Part shown: piece after piece, positions 23,800 through 32,449 of the stretch
Layout of the letters: the number at the start of each line of letters is the position of its first letter
How positions within the stretch are numbered: the stretch's first letter is position 1
Assembly: GCA_963798455.1 (NCBI GenBank)
Contig: CAWCTD010000003.1
Location: 558,001-622,000 of the forward strand
Reading direction: 5' to 3'
Origin: CAWCTD01 sp963798455
GTDB taxonomy: Bacteria; Acidobacteriota; Terriglobia; Bryobacterales; Bryobacteraceae
Length of the DNA: 64,000 nt
Made by a program: the position numbers and the translations under genes
Notes under the pieces: model-generated
Databases searched by the model: none
Told to the model about the DNA's origin: nothing
Seen by the model: the letters and a program-made list of their open reading frames with translations, nothing else

Positions 23800-25341
23800 T
23801 CACGAAGCCCGAGCCTGTAGGATTGGACGCGCAACTGCGCGACTGTAAGGCGCCTCTAGGTGCTTGCATGCCCTCGGCCCTGCCAAGACAGCCAGGGCCA
23901 CGCCGACTACAGTCCAAAACCAGATGCCGCCTTGTGGTCCCTCAAGGTAAACGTCAAAGGTGCCGTTGACGAGAAGCGCCGTCAAGTAGGCGATAATCCA
24001 TACGATAAACGCGGCTCGCCTCATATCACCAGTGTGCCGCGCGCTGAGATAGCGCCTGAACAAACCCACCCACAAGCCTCCCAGGAACAAGATCCAGAGT
24101 GTTAGGCCCGGAACCCCCGCACGCGCTAGTATGGTCATGTAGGCATTGTGCGGACTGCGTAGGGAGTGCGACGCGTCGGTCTGGAAGCCATCGTCGTCCG
24201 CCAGGTTAACTCCAAAGCCTTTGCCGCGCCAGAAGAAGGCTCCATAGATCGTGTAGTCCCTGATCTTCTCCCACCAACTGAGCCTCCACAAGCGAGTTCC
24301 CTCGTTCTCGGGCTGGGTGTCACCAGTGATGCTCGAAATATTAGTAAGAATCTGTTGCGGTGAAATCTTCCTTGCAGCCCCTACATCTATTTCCAAACCG
24401 AAGAGTACAAATAGCGATAAGGTGGAAACGCAGACTAGGGCGAGCTTGCCCCATCTTCCGTGGTGCCACAGCAGGAAGACAACCGCCAGTGTGATCAAAA
24501 TGCTAAGCAACCCGCCTCTGTTTTGTGAGCCGAATATCAAGAAGCTCATTGCCCAAAGTGGCCATATTACCCACTCTCTGCACCAGGCACCGCGTTTGTC
24601 ATTCGCTGACCTCTGGTGCAGGCCAAGGATGACAAAGCTGGCAGTTCCCGCGAGATGTACTGCAACGTCGCCCGCCTTGAGTTGCGCTACTGCCGAGAAG
24701 ATACCACTCGGTAGCCCGGGCTGAATAGACCCCAGTGCGCGGAGTACCCCTACGAAGAAGAGCCAAAAGAGAAACAGCACTCCCATCCGCCCATATGGCG
24801 CCGTAACCGCAAGGACGGAACCCCGCTCTAGCAGCAGGCCCGCCGTGACTAGCGCGAATGCCGCATAACCCCAAATCACCGCATCTCTCAGCGCGTCTGT
24901 CCCATAAACGGCGACGTATGGGGCAGTCCGAACCGCACACCAACCCGAGAAGAGAAGCAGAAGCAATGACGCCGGGCAACGCAGGGGCCGCCACAGAGTT
25001 CCGTGTACAAGTGACACGCAAAGTGCAATAGTCAGAACCACTTCCCCTACGTATACCGCCCTGAATCCGAGGTAGGCGAATGTTCGCCCAAAAAAAGCGT
25101 AGCCTGCCAGTAAGAAGGCCAGTAGCCACGAAAGCAGCTTCCCGGAGCACCGAAACGGGAGCAGGGAGAACGCCATGACGAACGCTCCAGCCGTTGCGAC
25201 CGCCGTCGCTATGGGGTACCAGACGAGAGCGGCCGCCAAGCATACTGGAGCTGCCGTGTAGAGGGCCAGTTCCCTGCTCAAACCATGCAATCCACGTGTG
25301 ACCAATAAAGATCCCGAATTACGATTAAGAGAACGTCGCAT
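23800..25341 (-). CDS. O-antigen ligase/polymerase-like membrane protein (Wzy_C family)
   Basis: The product is 513 residues with about 11-12 predicted membrane segments. A large periplasmic loop ('SSITGDTQPENEGTRLWRLSWWEKIRDYTIYG', split) is followed by 'SLRSPHNAYMTILARAGVPGLTLWI', the His-Asn motif typical of the O-antigen ligase superfamily. It either polymerises repeat units or attaches the chain. The sequence does not decide between them. Confidence 0.85.
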   Translation of the reverse strand: MRRSLNRNSGSLLVTRGLHGLSRELALYTAAPVCLAAALVWYPIATAVATAGAFVMAFSLLPFRCSGKLLSWLLAFLLAGYAFFGRTFAYLGFRAVYVGEVVLTIALCVSLVHGTLWRPLRCPASLLLLLFSGWCAVRTAPYVAVYGTDALRDAVIWGYAAFALVTAGLLLERGSVLAVTAPYGRMGVLFLFWLFFVGVLRALGSIQPGLPSGIFSAVAQLKAGDVAVHLAGTASFVILGLHQRSANDKRGAWCREWVIWPLWAMSFLIFGSQNRGGLLSILITLAVVFLLWHHGRWGKLALVCVSTLSLFVLFGLEIDVGAARKISPQQILTNISSITGDTQPENEGTRLWRLSWWEKIRDYTIYGAFFWRGKGFGVNLADDDGFQTDASHSLRSPHNAYMTILARAGVPGLTLWILFLGGLWVGLFRRYLSARHTGDMRRAAFIVWIIAYLTALLVNGTFDVYLEGPQGGIWFWTVVGVALAVLAGPRACKHLEAPYSRAVARPILQARAS

Positions 25342-25347
25342 GTGCGC

Positions 25348-26733
25348 TCACGATGCCCCCCGTAACCGGTGACGAAACACGGCTTCCACCTTCGCCACAG
25401 GCCATGAGCATAATGTTCTAGCTAATAGTCCCGCATAAGGTGAAACAGTGACAGCTGCAAAAATCTGCAACGTGATGAGCCAAGGCACATAGAATACAAT
25501 GGTTGCGAAATAGACATGAGGCCTCATGTGGCCGGGCATGAGCACAAGCCAGCTACAACCGCAAACGAAACTCCACAGCAGAGAGATGAACATTGCCCGC
25601 ACTTTCACTCTAGCCGCACCCTGTGGATTTGCAAGATGTTGCCGATACAAGGCGAAGAGCAATATTTGCATCGCAACGGCAAATGCGAGCAGCACATGCA
25701 AGCCGGTAATGAAGGGCACCGTGACAATTGAGTTTGACAAGTACGCCCCAGCCTTGACCAAGTCCAGAGGTGCATGTTGGAGAAATGCCGGCAGTCTATC
25801 CGCCTGTGTAATTTGGAGCGGTCCAGACGTCAGGCCGACCATTCTGGGCGTAGCTCTTCCTATCACCGTCGTTGCCGCCAGTCTCCAAGAGCCAAGCTGG
25901 TGACCCAAAGCGCAGCAGTGAGCGGCAAATGCAAGGACGAACCCGACAGCACCGCCGGCCGAGAGAAGCGCTACTTCGCGCGCCACGTGGGGGAGAGACG
26001 AGCCGCTCTTGACCCGGTAGTAAACCACTGGCACTGTGAAACCTAGAAGGATGTTCGAAATGAACTCGTACCCACCCAAAGTGCAGCGGACGAACACGAG
26101 AAGTGACAGCAAAAGGACCATGTACGACACTGCAACCTGTTTGCGTACGACAGCCGGGTAGATGAGCCAGGCAGTGGCCATCGGCAGGTAAATCGTAAAC
26201 GACGCCCAATATGCGCTCGCTCCGATGAAGACCAGCCAGTCCGATAGCATGAGGAGCACGAAAACGGAAATTGCGGAAGCCGGGCCGAATTCCCGCCAGA
26301 TGGCAGTGAGGAGAACCGTCAGCGTGAGCGAAGTGAGAATCGCGAAAAGGATCAGACCATTGGAATAAATGGCCGCCGGACCACCATTTGTCACTCGCTG
26401 AAGAACCGCAAGGAGGAAAGCTTGATAACCGGGATGAGCATAGTAGGGCCGGTTTTCGGGACCCAAACGTCCCAAGGGGTGGAGCTGTGCCTGTTGATCG
26501 TATGCAGCCAGAGCACCTCTTACGTCGCCGTCAAAACTCGTGGGGTCATCACGGAAGAACTCGAAGGTCATGGGCTTAGCCTGCGGACCTTTGAGATCGG
26601 GGAAGTCCAGGAATCGTCCACTAAAAGTGAACCGATGCGGCTGAAGGTTCAAGGGGTTGGCGAGGAAGTTGACGGCAAGAGCCGCCACTGCCGCCAGCGA
26701 GACCGATAGAAGCAAGACAGGTCGCACAGACAT
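25348..26733 (-). CDS. Multi-pass membrane protein of unknown function in polysaccharide locus
   Basis: The product is 461 residues. An N-terminal membrane helix is followed by an extracytoplasmic stretch with 'PMTFEFFRDDPTSFDGDVRGALAAYDQQAQLHP' (split) and 'YYAHPGYQAFLLAVLQRV', then about 8-10 further membrane segments. I do not recognise the family. The topology, with an early acidic loop before many helices, resembles GT-C glycosyltransferases or polymerase-like proteins. That is only a resemblance. It sits between the flippase and the ligase genes with gaps of a few bases. Confidence 0.7.
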   Translation of the reverse strand: MSVRPVLLLSVSLAAVAALAVNFLANPLNLQPHRFTFSGRFLDFPDLKGPQAKPMTFEFFRDDPTSFDGDVRGALAAYDQQAQLHPLGRLGPENRPYYAHPGYQAFLLAVLQRVTNGGPAAIYSNGLILFAILTSLTLTVLLTAIWREFGPASAISVFVLLMLSDWLVFIGASAYWASFTIYLPMATAWLIYPAVVRKQVAVSYMVLLLSLLVFVRCTLGGYEFISNILLGFTVPVVYYRVKSGSSLPHVAREVALLSAGGAVGFVLAFAAHCCALGHQLGSWRLAATTVIGRATPRMVGLTSGPLQITQADRLPAFLQHAPLDLVKAGAYLSNSIVTVPFITGLHVLLAFAVAMQILLFALYRQHLANPQGAARVKVRAMFISLLWSFVCGCSWLVLMPGHMRPHVYFATIVFYVPWLITLQIFAAVTVSPYAGLLARTLCSWPVAKVEAVFRHRLRGAS

Positions 26734-26735
26734 GG

Positions 26736-28055
26736 TCAGCAGCCCTCCGGTTCGAGGCTGGCACGAGACTGAGTTCGGCCAACGAAGGCCTCCGCGTGGA
26801 GACCCCCTCTCGGGGCTTGCAGCTCTCTAGAAGCGTAGAAAGCACCAGCGACGGTCTTCGCTGCGTTCACTACCAACATGCCGGCGCAGGCGCCGGTGAC
26901 GCCCCAGAGGCAGGCTAAAGGCAGGCCCAGCACCAGACTTGAAAAAGCAGCATACATCTGCGCGTGAAATGCCGCCCTTGCGTCGCCGAGGCCCGTTAGG
27001 AAGATCCCTAGCACTTGAGCGACAAAGATGAATGCGTAGGCAGCGACCAACAGGCGCAATGATCCCGCCAGCGCCGTGTACACGGAAGCCGGCCCGTATA
27101 GCGCCGAAAGAACCGCTCGCGGCCAGAAAAGGAGGATTGTGAAGTACGGTAGCAGCACAAGGCCGAATTGAGCGCCGTGCCCTCGAGCGGACTGCCAGGC
27201 CAGAGCGTGGCCACCAACCGCTTTGGCCCGCGCCACCACGGGCACCAACAAGTTGCCCAAACCGAACATCAATGGGTGGCAGACGCCCAACACGTTGGCC
27301 ACGGCTTGAAGCGAGGCCGTCTCCTTCGGGCCGTGGAACATAGTCAGCACCCAGAAGAATGCCTGAGCACAGAACATGCTCGCGAAGCAGCCGTACAGGA
27401 GCCACGACCCGAACCTCCAGAACCCCCGTGCCAGCCGCCAGACCTCCGCAAACTCGACACGCGCCAGGCCCGCCTGGATCGCCTGGACTACGGCGGCGGC
27501 CCCAGAAGTCAGAGCCATGATCGCAAAGGCCCATCCCAGGGTCATGTGGCCCGCCCGGCAGCCCGCCCAGATGAGCACGGCCTGTCCGAGGTAGCTCACG
27601 GCGTCTCCCCAGACCGCCCGCCGGTGGCCCAGTCCACACATGAGACTGCGCCGCATCGTTTCCTGAAGTTGCCACAACCCCAGGGAAGCCGGCACCCAGA
27701 TGCACAACGACGCCCTACCAAGGAAGGCGGATGCCCCCAGGAGCACCAGACCGGAAGGCACGGCTAAGGCAAGCGTGAACAGTAGCGAAGCCGTGGAGTA
27801 TCGGCTGAGAGTGGCGCCATCGACGGCCGCTCCCTGCACGGAGAGCGGGCTTGTCACCAGGGAAGCGTGTATGCCGTTCAGAAAGAGGAGTCCGGCCAGA
27901 AGCGCGCCATACGCCCCGTAATCCGAAGGGCTGAGGTTGCGTGCCAGCGCGATACTGGTCAGGAACGTCCCCAAGCTTACGACGGCCTGATCGGTGACAC
28001 TCCAGACCGACCCTTTCAGCCCCGGCAAACGTGAATCGTTTCTCGCGGCAGCCAT
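26736..28055 (-). CDS. Polysaccharide flippase (Wzx/MATE-like)
   Basis: The product is 439 residues with about 12-14 membrane segments. The N-terminal 'GLKGSVWSVTDQAVVSLGTFLTSIALARNLSPSDYGAYGAL' (split) is typical of Polysacc_synt Wzx proteins. It should flip the undecaprenyl-linked repeat unit to the periplasm. It is the first gene of the minus-strand locus, so the promoter should lie in 28056-28200. Confidence 0.88.
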   Translation of the reverse strand: MAAARNDSRLPGLKGSVWSVTDQAVVSLGTFLTSIALARNLSPSDYGAYGALLAGLLFLNGIHASLVTSPLSVQGAAVDGATLSRYSTASLLFTLALAVPSGLVLLGASAFLGRASLCIWVPASLGLWQLQETMRRSLMCGLGHRRAVWGDAVSYLGQAVLIWAGCRAGHMTLGWAFAIMALTSGAAAVVQAIQAGLARVEFAEVWRLARGFWRFGSWLLYGCFASMFCAQAFFWVLTMFHGPKETASLQAVANVLGVCHPLMFGLGNLLVPVVARAKAVGGHALAWQSARGHGAQFGLVLLPYFTILLFWPRAVLSALYGPASVYTALAGSLRLLVAAYAFIFVAQVLGIFLTGLGDARAAFHAQMYAAFSSLVLGLPLACLWGVTGACAGMLVVNAAKTVAGAFYASRELQAPRGGLHAEAFVGRTQSRASLEPEGC

Positions 28056-28320
28056 TCGGCTCCCCTTGCGTGGATCTTCAGCCGAAGAAACCCAAAGCTC
28101 ACGCTACGTGAGTCCCATCCGGGACCCAAAAGGGTAGTCTTCACACGGGGGAAGTAGGTGGGGGAGGTTCCGCATCCCTCGACGCCGCACGCGATAAGAG
28201 GTGATTACGGAAGTTTTACGGTTTCATCCAGTATACGGTACCCGTCGCTCTTGTCAAGGCTTCTCAGCCAAGCCATAGAGCACACAGAGAATTCTGTTGC
28301 CTCCGCGCCGGCTGCGGCGC
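28056..28320. other. Intergenic region upstream of polysaccharide locus
   Basis: This stretch is about 265 bases, probably holding the promoter of the flippase-led operon on the minus strand. I could not identify defined boxes or a terminator. Confidence 0.35.
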
Positions 28321-29262
28321 CTACATGTGTAGCTCGAGGATGTCCCCATCCTCGACCAGGTGGCTCCGCTCCACCATCAGGCCGTCGCGGTCCGAGGAAA
28401 GCCGGTACAGCCTCGCGAATTTCAGGTTCTCCGCGAAGTCCTTGTGTACTAACCGCGCCGCGTCGATCACGGTCTGGCCGCGGTGGAGCACGTAGGGCTT
28501 GGTCAGCTCGGCCTTCTTGCCCGGCGGCTTGGTGTAGACCCGCACCAGTTCGAGCACGTCGAACACCTCGCGCCGGAACCGCTCCAGGTTGTGCCCTTCG
28601 ACCGCCGAGACCGCCACTACGCGATACCGTTCGCCGTACAACTCCTCCAGCGCGGTGAGAATCTCCGAGGCTCCCTCCAGGTCCAGCTTGTTCGCGGCCA
28701 GCATCTTCGGCCGCGCCAGCCGCCTCTCCTCCATCAGCGCCTCGATGAACCCGATCTCGTCGAGCACGTCCGCGTCGCCCAGGTCGACCACCAGCACGCT
28801 GGCCGTGGCCCCGCGGATCGCCTGCGGCAGCCAAGGCTCGATGAACGCCCGGCTCAGCGGCGGCAGGTCCACGAGCTGGATCTGGACGTCCTCGAAGAGC
28901 ATCATGCCCGGGATGGGCAGGCGCGTGGTGAACGAATAATCCGCCACCTCCGGCCGCGCGTGCGTCAGCGACGCCAGCAGTTGCGACTTGCCCGAGTTCG
29001 GCGGGCCGACCAGCGCCACCTGAGCGGCGCCTTCCTACTCGACCAGGTAGAACGGCGGGGAGTGCGCGGCGCCTTTCTTGTGCGCCTCCTTGCGCTCCTG
29101 CGACAACCGGTGCTTGATGTCGGCCTGGAGCTTCTCCGTGCCCTTGTGCTTGGGCACGGTGGCCAGCATGAGCTCCAGCGCCGCGATTTTCTCCTGGTGC
29201 GTGCGCGCGCCTTTGTACTCCTGCTCGGCGCTCATGTACTCGGGCGTGAGGTTCGCCGCCAT
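28321..29262 (-). pseudogene. Obg/DRG-type GTPase with TGS domain, interrupted by an in-frame TAG
   Basis: The ATG at 29262 opens 'MAANLTPEYMSAEQEYKGA' with 'VPKHKGTEKLQADIKHRLS', the usual N-terminus of bacterial DRG-like GTPases. TAG occurs at 29035-29037. The same frame continues without a shift as 'EGAAQVALVGPPNSGKSQLL' (G1), 'DYSFTTRLPIPGMM' (G2 region), 'VDLPPL' (G3) and 'ANKLD' (G4), and ends with a TGS domain ('AELTKPYVLHRGQTVIDAARLVHKDF', split). All other positions look intact, so one codon stands between this and a 313-residue protein. It may be a sequencing error, a recent mutation or a suppressed stop. As read, translation gives a 75-residue fragment. Confidence 0.85.
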
Positions 29263-29310
29263 GGCCCCTTCGCCAGTCAGAATAGCGCCAGGCGCGCCCC
29301 GCCCGCCGGG

Positions 29311-30216
29311 TTACTTGCCCTTCGGGGAGGACTGCACCGGTTGTTCGGCTTGTTGCCTCGGGGACGAGGGAGTGTGCGGCAGCGGGACATACATGACGGA
29401 GGGACGCCCCGTGCCCGCCTGCGGGTACAGATCCATCAGGTCGTAGATGGTCTGCGGCATGTCGGTCTTGATCGGCATCCCCAGTTCCCTCGCCGCTTCC
29501 ACCGTGATCGGGAAGTCGTGCGTCCAGCGGCCATCGCTCAACGTCATCGCCAACTCCGCTGCCTTGTCCTTGGGCAGGTGCTTCAGCAGAACGTTGGCCA
29601 CGAAGTACACCACCTGGACGCGCGCCTTCTGCGACACGTCAGCCAGTATCAGCATCTCGTCGCTGATATTGGCGGGCTTCTTGATCTCGAGCAGCTTCAC
29701 GATGGACGCCGCCGGCATATCGCCGATCTGGGGATCGACGGGCCCCAGCACGGCGTTCGGGTCCATCACGATTTCGTCCGCGGCCAGGGCGATCAGAGTC
29801 CCGCCGCTCATCGCGTAGTGGGGAATGAACACCGTGACCTTGCCCTTGTGTTCCACCAGCGCCTTGGCGATCTGCTCGGCCGCCAGCAGCAAACCGCCCG
29901 GAGTGTGCAGAATCATGTCGATCGGTTGATCGTCCGGCGTCAGGCGGATCGCTCTCAGAATCGCCTCCGAATCCTCAATGTTGATGGAGCTGCTCACCGG
30001 CACTCCGAACAGGCTGAATGTGTCCTCCCGGTGGATCATGGCGATGACCCGCGACTTCCGTTGCGCCTGCAGCCGGTCCAGAACTCGTGACCTGGCCGCT
30101 GCCAATTGGGCCGGACCTGTGACCTGCGTCACGAGGAGGACGATCAGCGTCAGCCAAAAGAGCAGCTTCGCGCCCATGCGAAGCCGGTTTAACCAGGACG
30201 TAGTCTTGTCTTCCAT
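29311..30216 (-). CDS. Membrane-anchored Clp-fold serine protease (SDH-type proteinase)
   Basis: The product is 301 residues from the ATG at 30216, chosen because GGAG precedes it by 7 bases (30223-30226). One N-terminal membrane helix (about residues 15-35) is followed by a ClpP/crotonase-fold domain: 'MILHTPGGLLLAAEQIAKAL', 'VTVFIPHYAMSGGTLIALAADEIVMD' with the likely catalytic Ser in MSGG, and 'AVLGPVDPQIGDMPAASI'. This matches the SDH_sah (PF01972) family related to SppA. It may degrade membrane-protein fragments. The C-terminus is Pro/Gln-rich. Confidence 0.85.
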   Translation of the reverse strand: MEDKTTSWLNRLRMGAKLLFWLTLIVLLVTQVTGPAQLAAARSRVLDRLQAQRKSRVIAMIHREDTFSLFGVPVSSSINIEDSEAILRAIRLTPDDQPIDMILHTPGGLLLAAEQIAKALVEHKGKVTVFIPHYAMSGGTLIALAADEIVMDPNAVLGPVDPQIGDMPAASIVKLLEIKKPANISDEMLILADVSQKARVQVVYFVANVLLKHLPKDKAAELAMTLSDGRWTHDFPITVEAARELGMPIKTDMPQTIYDLMDLYPQAGTGRPSVMYVPLPHTPSSPRQQAEQPVQSSPKGK

Positions 30217-30270
30217 AGGGCTCTCCGCCATAACTGACTATAGCCCATGGCGGGAGTTTAAGATTAGGGG

Positions 30271-32025
30271 ATGGCGCACTCGGCCGTGGTTTCGCGTACC
30301 GTCTACACCATGCTGGACGAGACCGCGGCCCAACTGGGCGACGCCGCGGCCCTGCACCAGCCCTATGTGGAGCAGGGCAAGCGCAGCTACAGGCAATACA
30401 CCTGGAATGAGTTCCGCGACGCCGCGCGCGAGGTCGGCGCGGCCCTGGCCAAGGCTGGCATCCGCAAAGGCGAGGTCGTCGCCATCGCCTCCGAGACGCG
30501 CGCCGAGCTATATGTCGCCGACTTCGGGATCATGGCCAGCGGCGCCGTCTCCGCCGCCCTGTACATCAGCTATCCCGCCGCCGACCTGGTGCGCACCCTG
30601 CGCGCCTGCGGCGCCAAAGCCGTCTTCGCCGAAGATCCGAAGATGCTGAAGCGGCTTCGCGCGGCCTCGGACGCGCCCCTCCCGGTGCTCTGGATTCTGC
30701 TCAGCGGACAGGCGGAGGGAGCCATCACCCTCGACGATCTGCGCGAGGCCGGCCGCGGCGCCATGGCCCGGGATCGGGACCTGTGGCCGCGAATCTTGCG
30801 GGATGTGCGCCCGGAAGACCCGGCGATCCTGTATCTCACCTCGGGCGCCACGGGCGAGCCGAAGATGGCCCTGGTCGCGCACCAGGCCCTGGTGGCCAAT
30901 GCCGACATCGGCCCGGAAGTTCTGAGCGCTGGCCCGCACGATTCCACCTTGGTTTTCTTGCCCTCGGCGCACATCACGCAACGGGTCGTGCTGGAGTTGA
31001 TCACGGTGCGCTGCGGGGTGCCGGTCTGGTTCTCCGAAAGCCTCATCCGGCTGCCGCAGGAACTCAAGATTGTCGAGCCGACCCTTTTCGTCGCGCCTCC
31101 CCGCCTGTGGGAGCGCATCTACAAGACGATTCGCACCGAGATCGGCAAGCGCCCGGCGCTGGCGCGCAACGTGTTCTATGCAGCCCTGGGCATCGGCCTG
31201 CGCGTGGCGGAATTGCGCCTGGAAGGGCGGCCCGTGCCCCGCTGGATGGAGAACGCCCGCAAGCTCGCCGACCGGCTGGTCTATCGCAAGCTGCGGGAGC
31301 GCTTCGGCCGCCGGCTGCGCTTCGCCGCTTCGGGAGCGGCGCCGCTGGGCGCGGACCTGGCGCGCTTCTACATGGCGATCGGCCTGCCGCTCCACGAGGG
31401 CTACGGGCTCACCGAGGGCGGAATCGTGGTGTTGAATCCGATGGGCAGGCAAAAACCGGGCAGCATCGGCAAGCCTCTGCCCGGCGTCGAGGTCAAGCTC
31501 GCTTCCGGTGGAGAACTACTGGTTCGGTCCCCCTTCGGCTTTCTGGGCTACTTCCAGGACCCGCAAGCCACCGCCACGGCCCTGCGGGATGGATGGCTGC
31601 ACACCGGCGACCTTTGTGAGAGGGACGAGGAAGGTTATCTCTTCATCACCGGCCGCAAGAAGGACCTGGTCGTCACCTCCAGCGGCCGGAAGATCTACCC
31701 GGCTCACATCGAGAACCTGTTCAAGACCGAGCCGCTGATAAGCCACGTGTTCCTGATCGGCGACCGCCTGCCCTATCCCGCCGCGCTGCTAACGGTGAAC
31801 CCGGCCGCGGGGCTGCCGGCCGACGCAAAGGTGGTCGAGGAGGTCCGCCGTGCAGTGGCGCGGGTCAACCATCGCCTGCCCGAGTTCGAGCGCATTCACA
31901 AGTACCGCATCCTGGACCGCGACTTCACGATCGAGGACGGCGAGCTGACCCCCACCCTGAAACCCCGCCGCGATCGCATCCTCGAAAACCACCGCGCCGT
32001 CATCGAGGAGTTGTACGGCCCGTAG
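30271..32025 (+). CDS. AMP-forming long-chain acyl-CoA synthetase
   Basis: The product is 584 residues. It activates fatty acids to acyl-CoA via acyl-AMP. Motifs: the phosphate-binding loop 'LTSGATGEPKMALV' (about 189-202), 'HEGYGLTEGGIVVLNP' (adenine/acyl-binding), 'GWLHTGDLCERDEEGYLFITGRKKDLVVTSSGRKIYP' (split), which includes the hinge and the ribose-binding Asp. The last catalytic Lys region is present near the C-terminus. The layout ('LYVADFGIMASGAVSAALYISYPA') matches the FadD15-like group. It ends 26 bases inside the convergent tsaE gene. Confidence 0.92.
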   Translation: MAHSAVVSRTVYTMLDETAAQLGDAAALHQPYVEQGKRSYRQYTWNEFRDAAREVGAALAKAGIRKGEVVAIASETRAELYVADFGIMASGAVSAALYISYPAADLVRTLRACGAKAVFAEDPKMLKRLRAASDAPLPVLWILLSGQAEGAITLDDLREAGRGAMARDRDLWPRILRDVRPEDPAILYLTSGATGEPKMALVAHQALVANADIGPEVLSAGPHDSTLVFLPSAHITQRVVLELITVRCGVPVWFSESLIRLPQELKIVEPTLFVAPPRLWERIYKTIRTEIGKRPALARNVFYAALGIGLRVAELRLEGRPVPRWMENARKLADRLVYRKLRERFGRRLRFAASGAAPLGADLARFYMAIGLPLHEGYGLTEGGIVVLNPMGRQKPGSIGKPLPGVEVKLASGGELLVRSPFGFLGYFQDPQATATALRDGWLHTGDLCERDEEGYLFITGRKKDLVVTSSGRKIYPAHIENLFKTEPLISHVFLIGDRLPYPAALLTVNPAAGLPADAKVVEEVRRAVARVNHRLPEFERIHKYRILDRDFTIEDGELTPTLKPRRDRILENHRAVIEELYGP

Positions 32026-32449
32026 CCCCTGTCACCCGCACTTCCCGCGCCGTGTCGTCCACCCAGGCCAAGTGGATCTCGATGCGGTCCGGGGGCCACA
32101 GCTCGGGGAAGCGTTCGCCCCATTCGACCAGCAGGACGGCCTCCTGGTCGAGCAGATCGTCCAGGCCAAGCGACAGCACTTCGCTGGCGCGCTCGATACG
32201 GTACAGATCGATGTGATAGACCTTCGGATCCTGCCCGAATTCGTGGATCAGGGTGAAGGTCGGGCTGGTGACGTCGTCGGGCGCCGCGGCTCCCAGTCCC
32301 TGGATGATGCCCTTGGCGATGGTGGTCTTGCCTGCGCCCAGTTCCCCGATGAGCAGCACGACAGCGCCGCGTCCCAGGCCGCGGCCGATCTCCTTGCCCA
32401 GCGCGATGGTCTGGTCTTCAGAGTTTGTCCGCTCGACCCGCGCACTCAT
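32000..32449 (-). CDS. tsaE: tRNA t6A biosynthesis ATPase TsaE
   Basis: The product is 149 residues. It is the ATPase partner of TsaD/TsaB in threonylcarbamoyladenosine formation at tRNA position 37. Motifs: 'LLIGELGAGKTTIAKGI' (P-loop), 'VTSPTFTLIHEF', 'VYHIDLYRIE' and 'LLVEWGERF'. It overlaps nnrD by 32 bases, a common pairing in bacteria. Confidence 0.95.
   Translation of the reverse strand: MSARVERTNSEDQTIALGKEIGRGLGRGAVVLLIGELGAGKTTIAKGIIQGLGAAAPDDVTSPTFTLIHEFGQDPKVYHIDLYRIERASEVLSLGLDDLLDQEAVLLVEWGERFPELWPPDRIEIHLAWVDDTAREVRVTGATGRTTPR

Noticed and set aside
28483..30090. Open frame of about 535 codons on the plus strand opposite the GTPase and protease genes
   Set aside because: It is a compositional shadow; both minus-strand genes carry family motifs.
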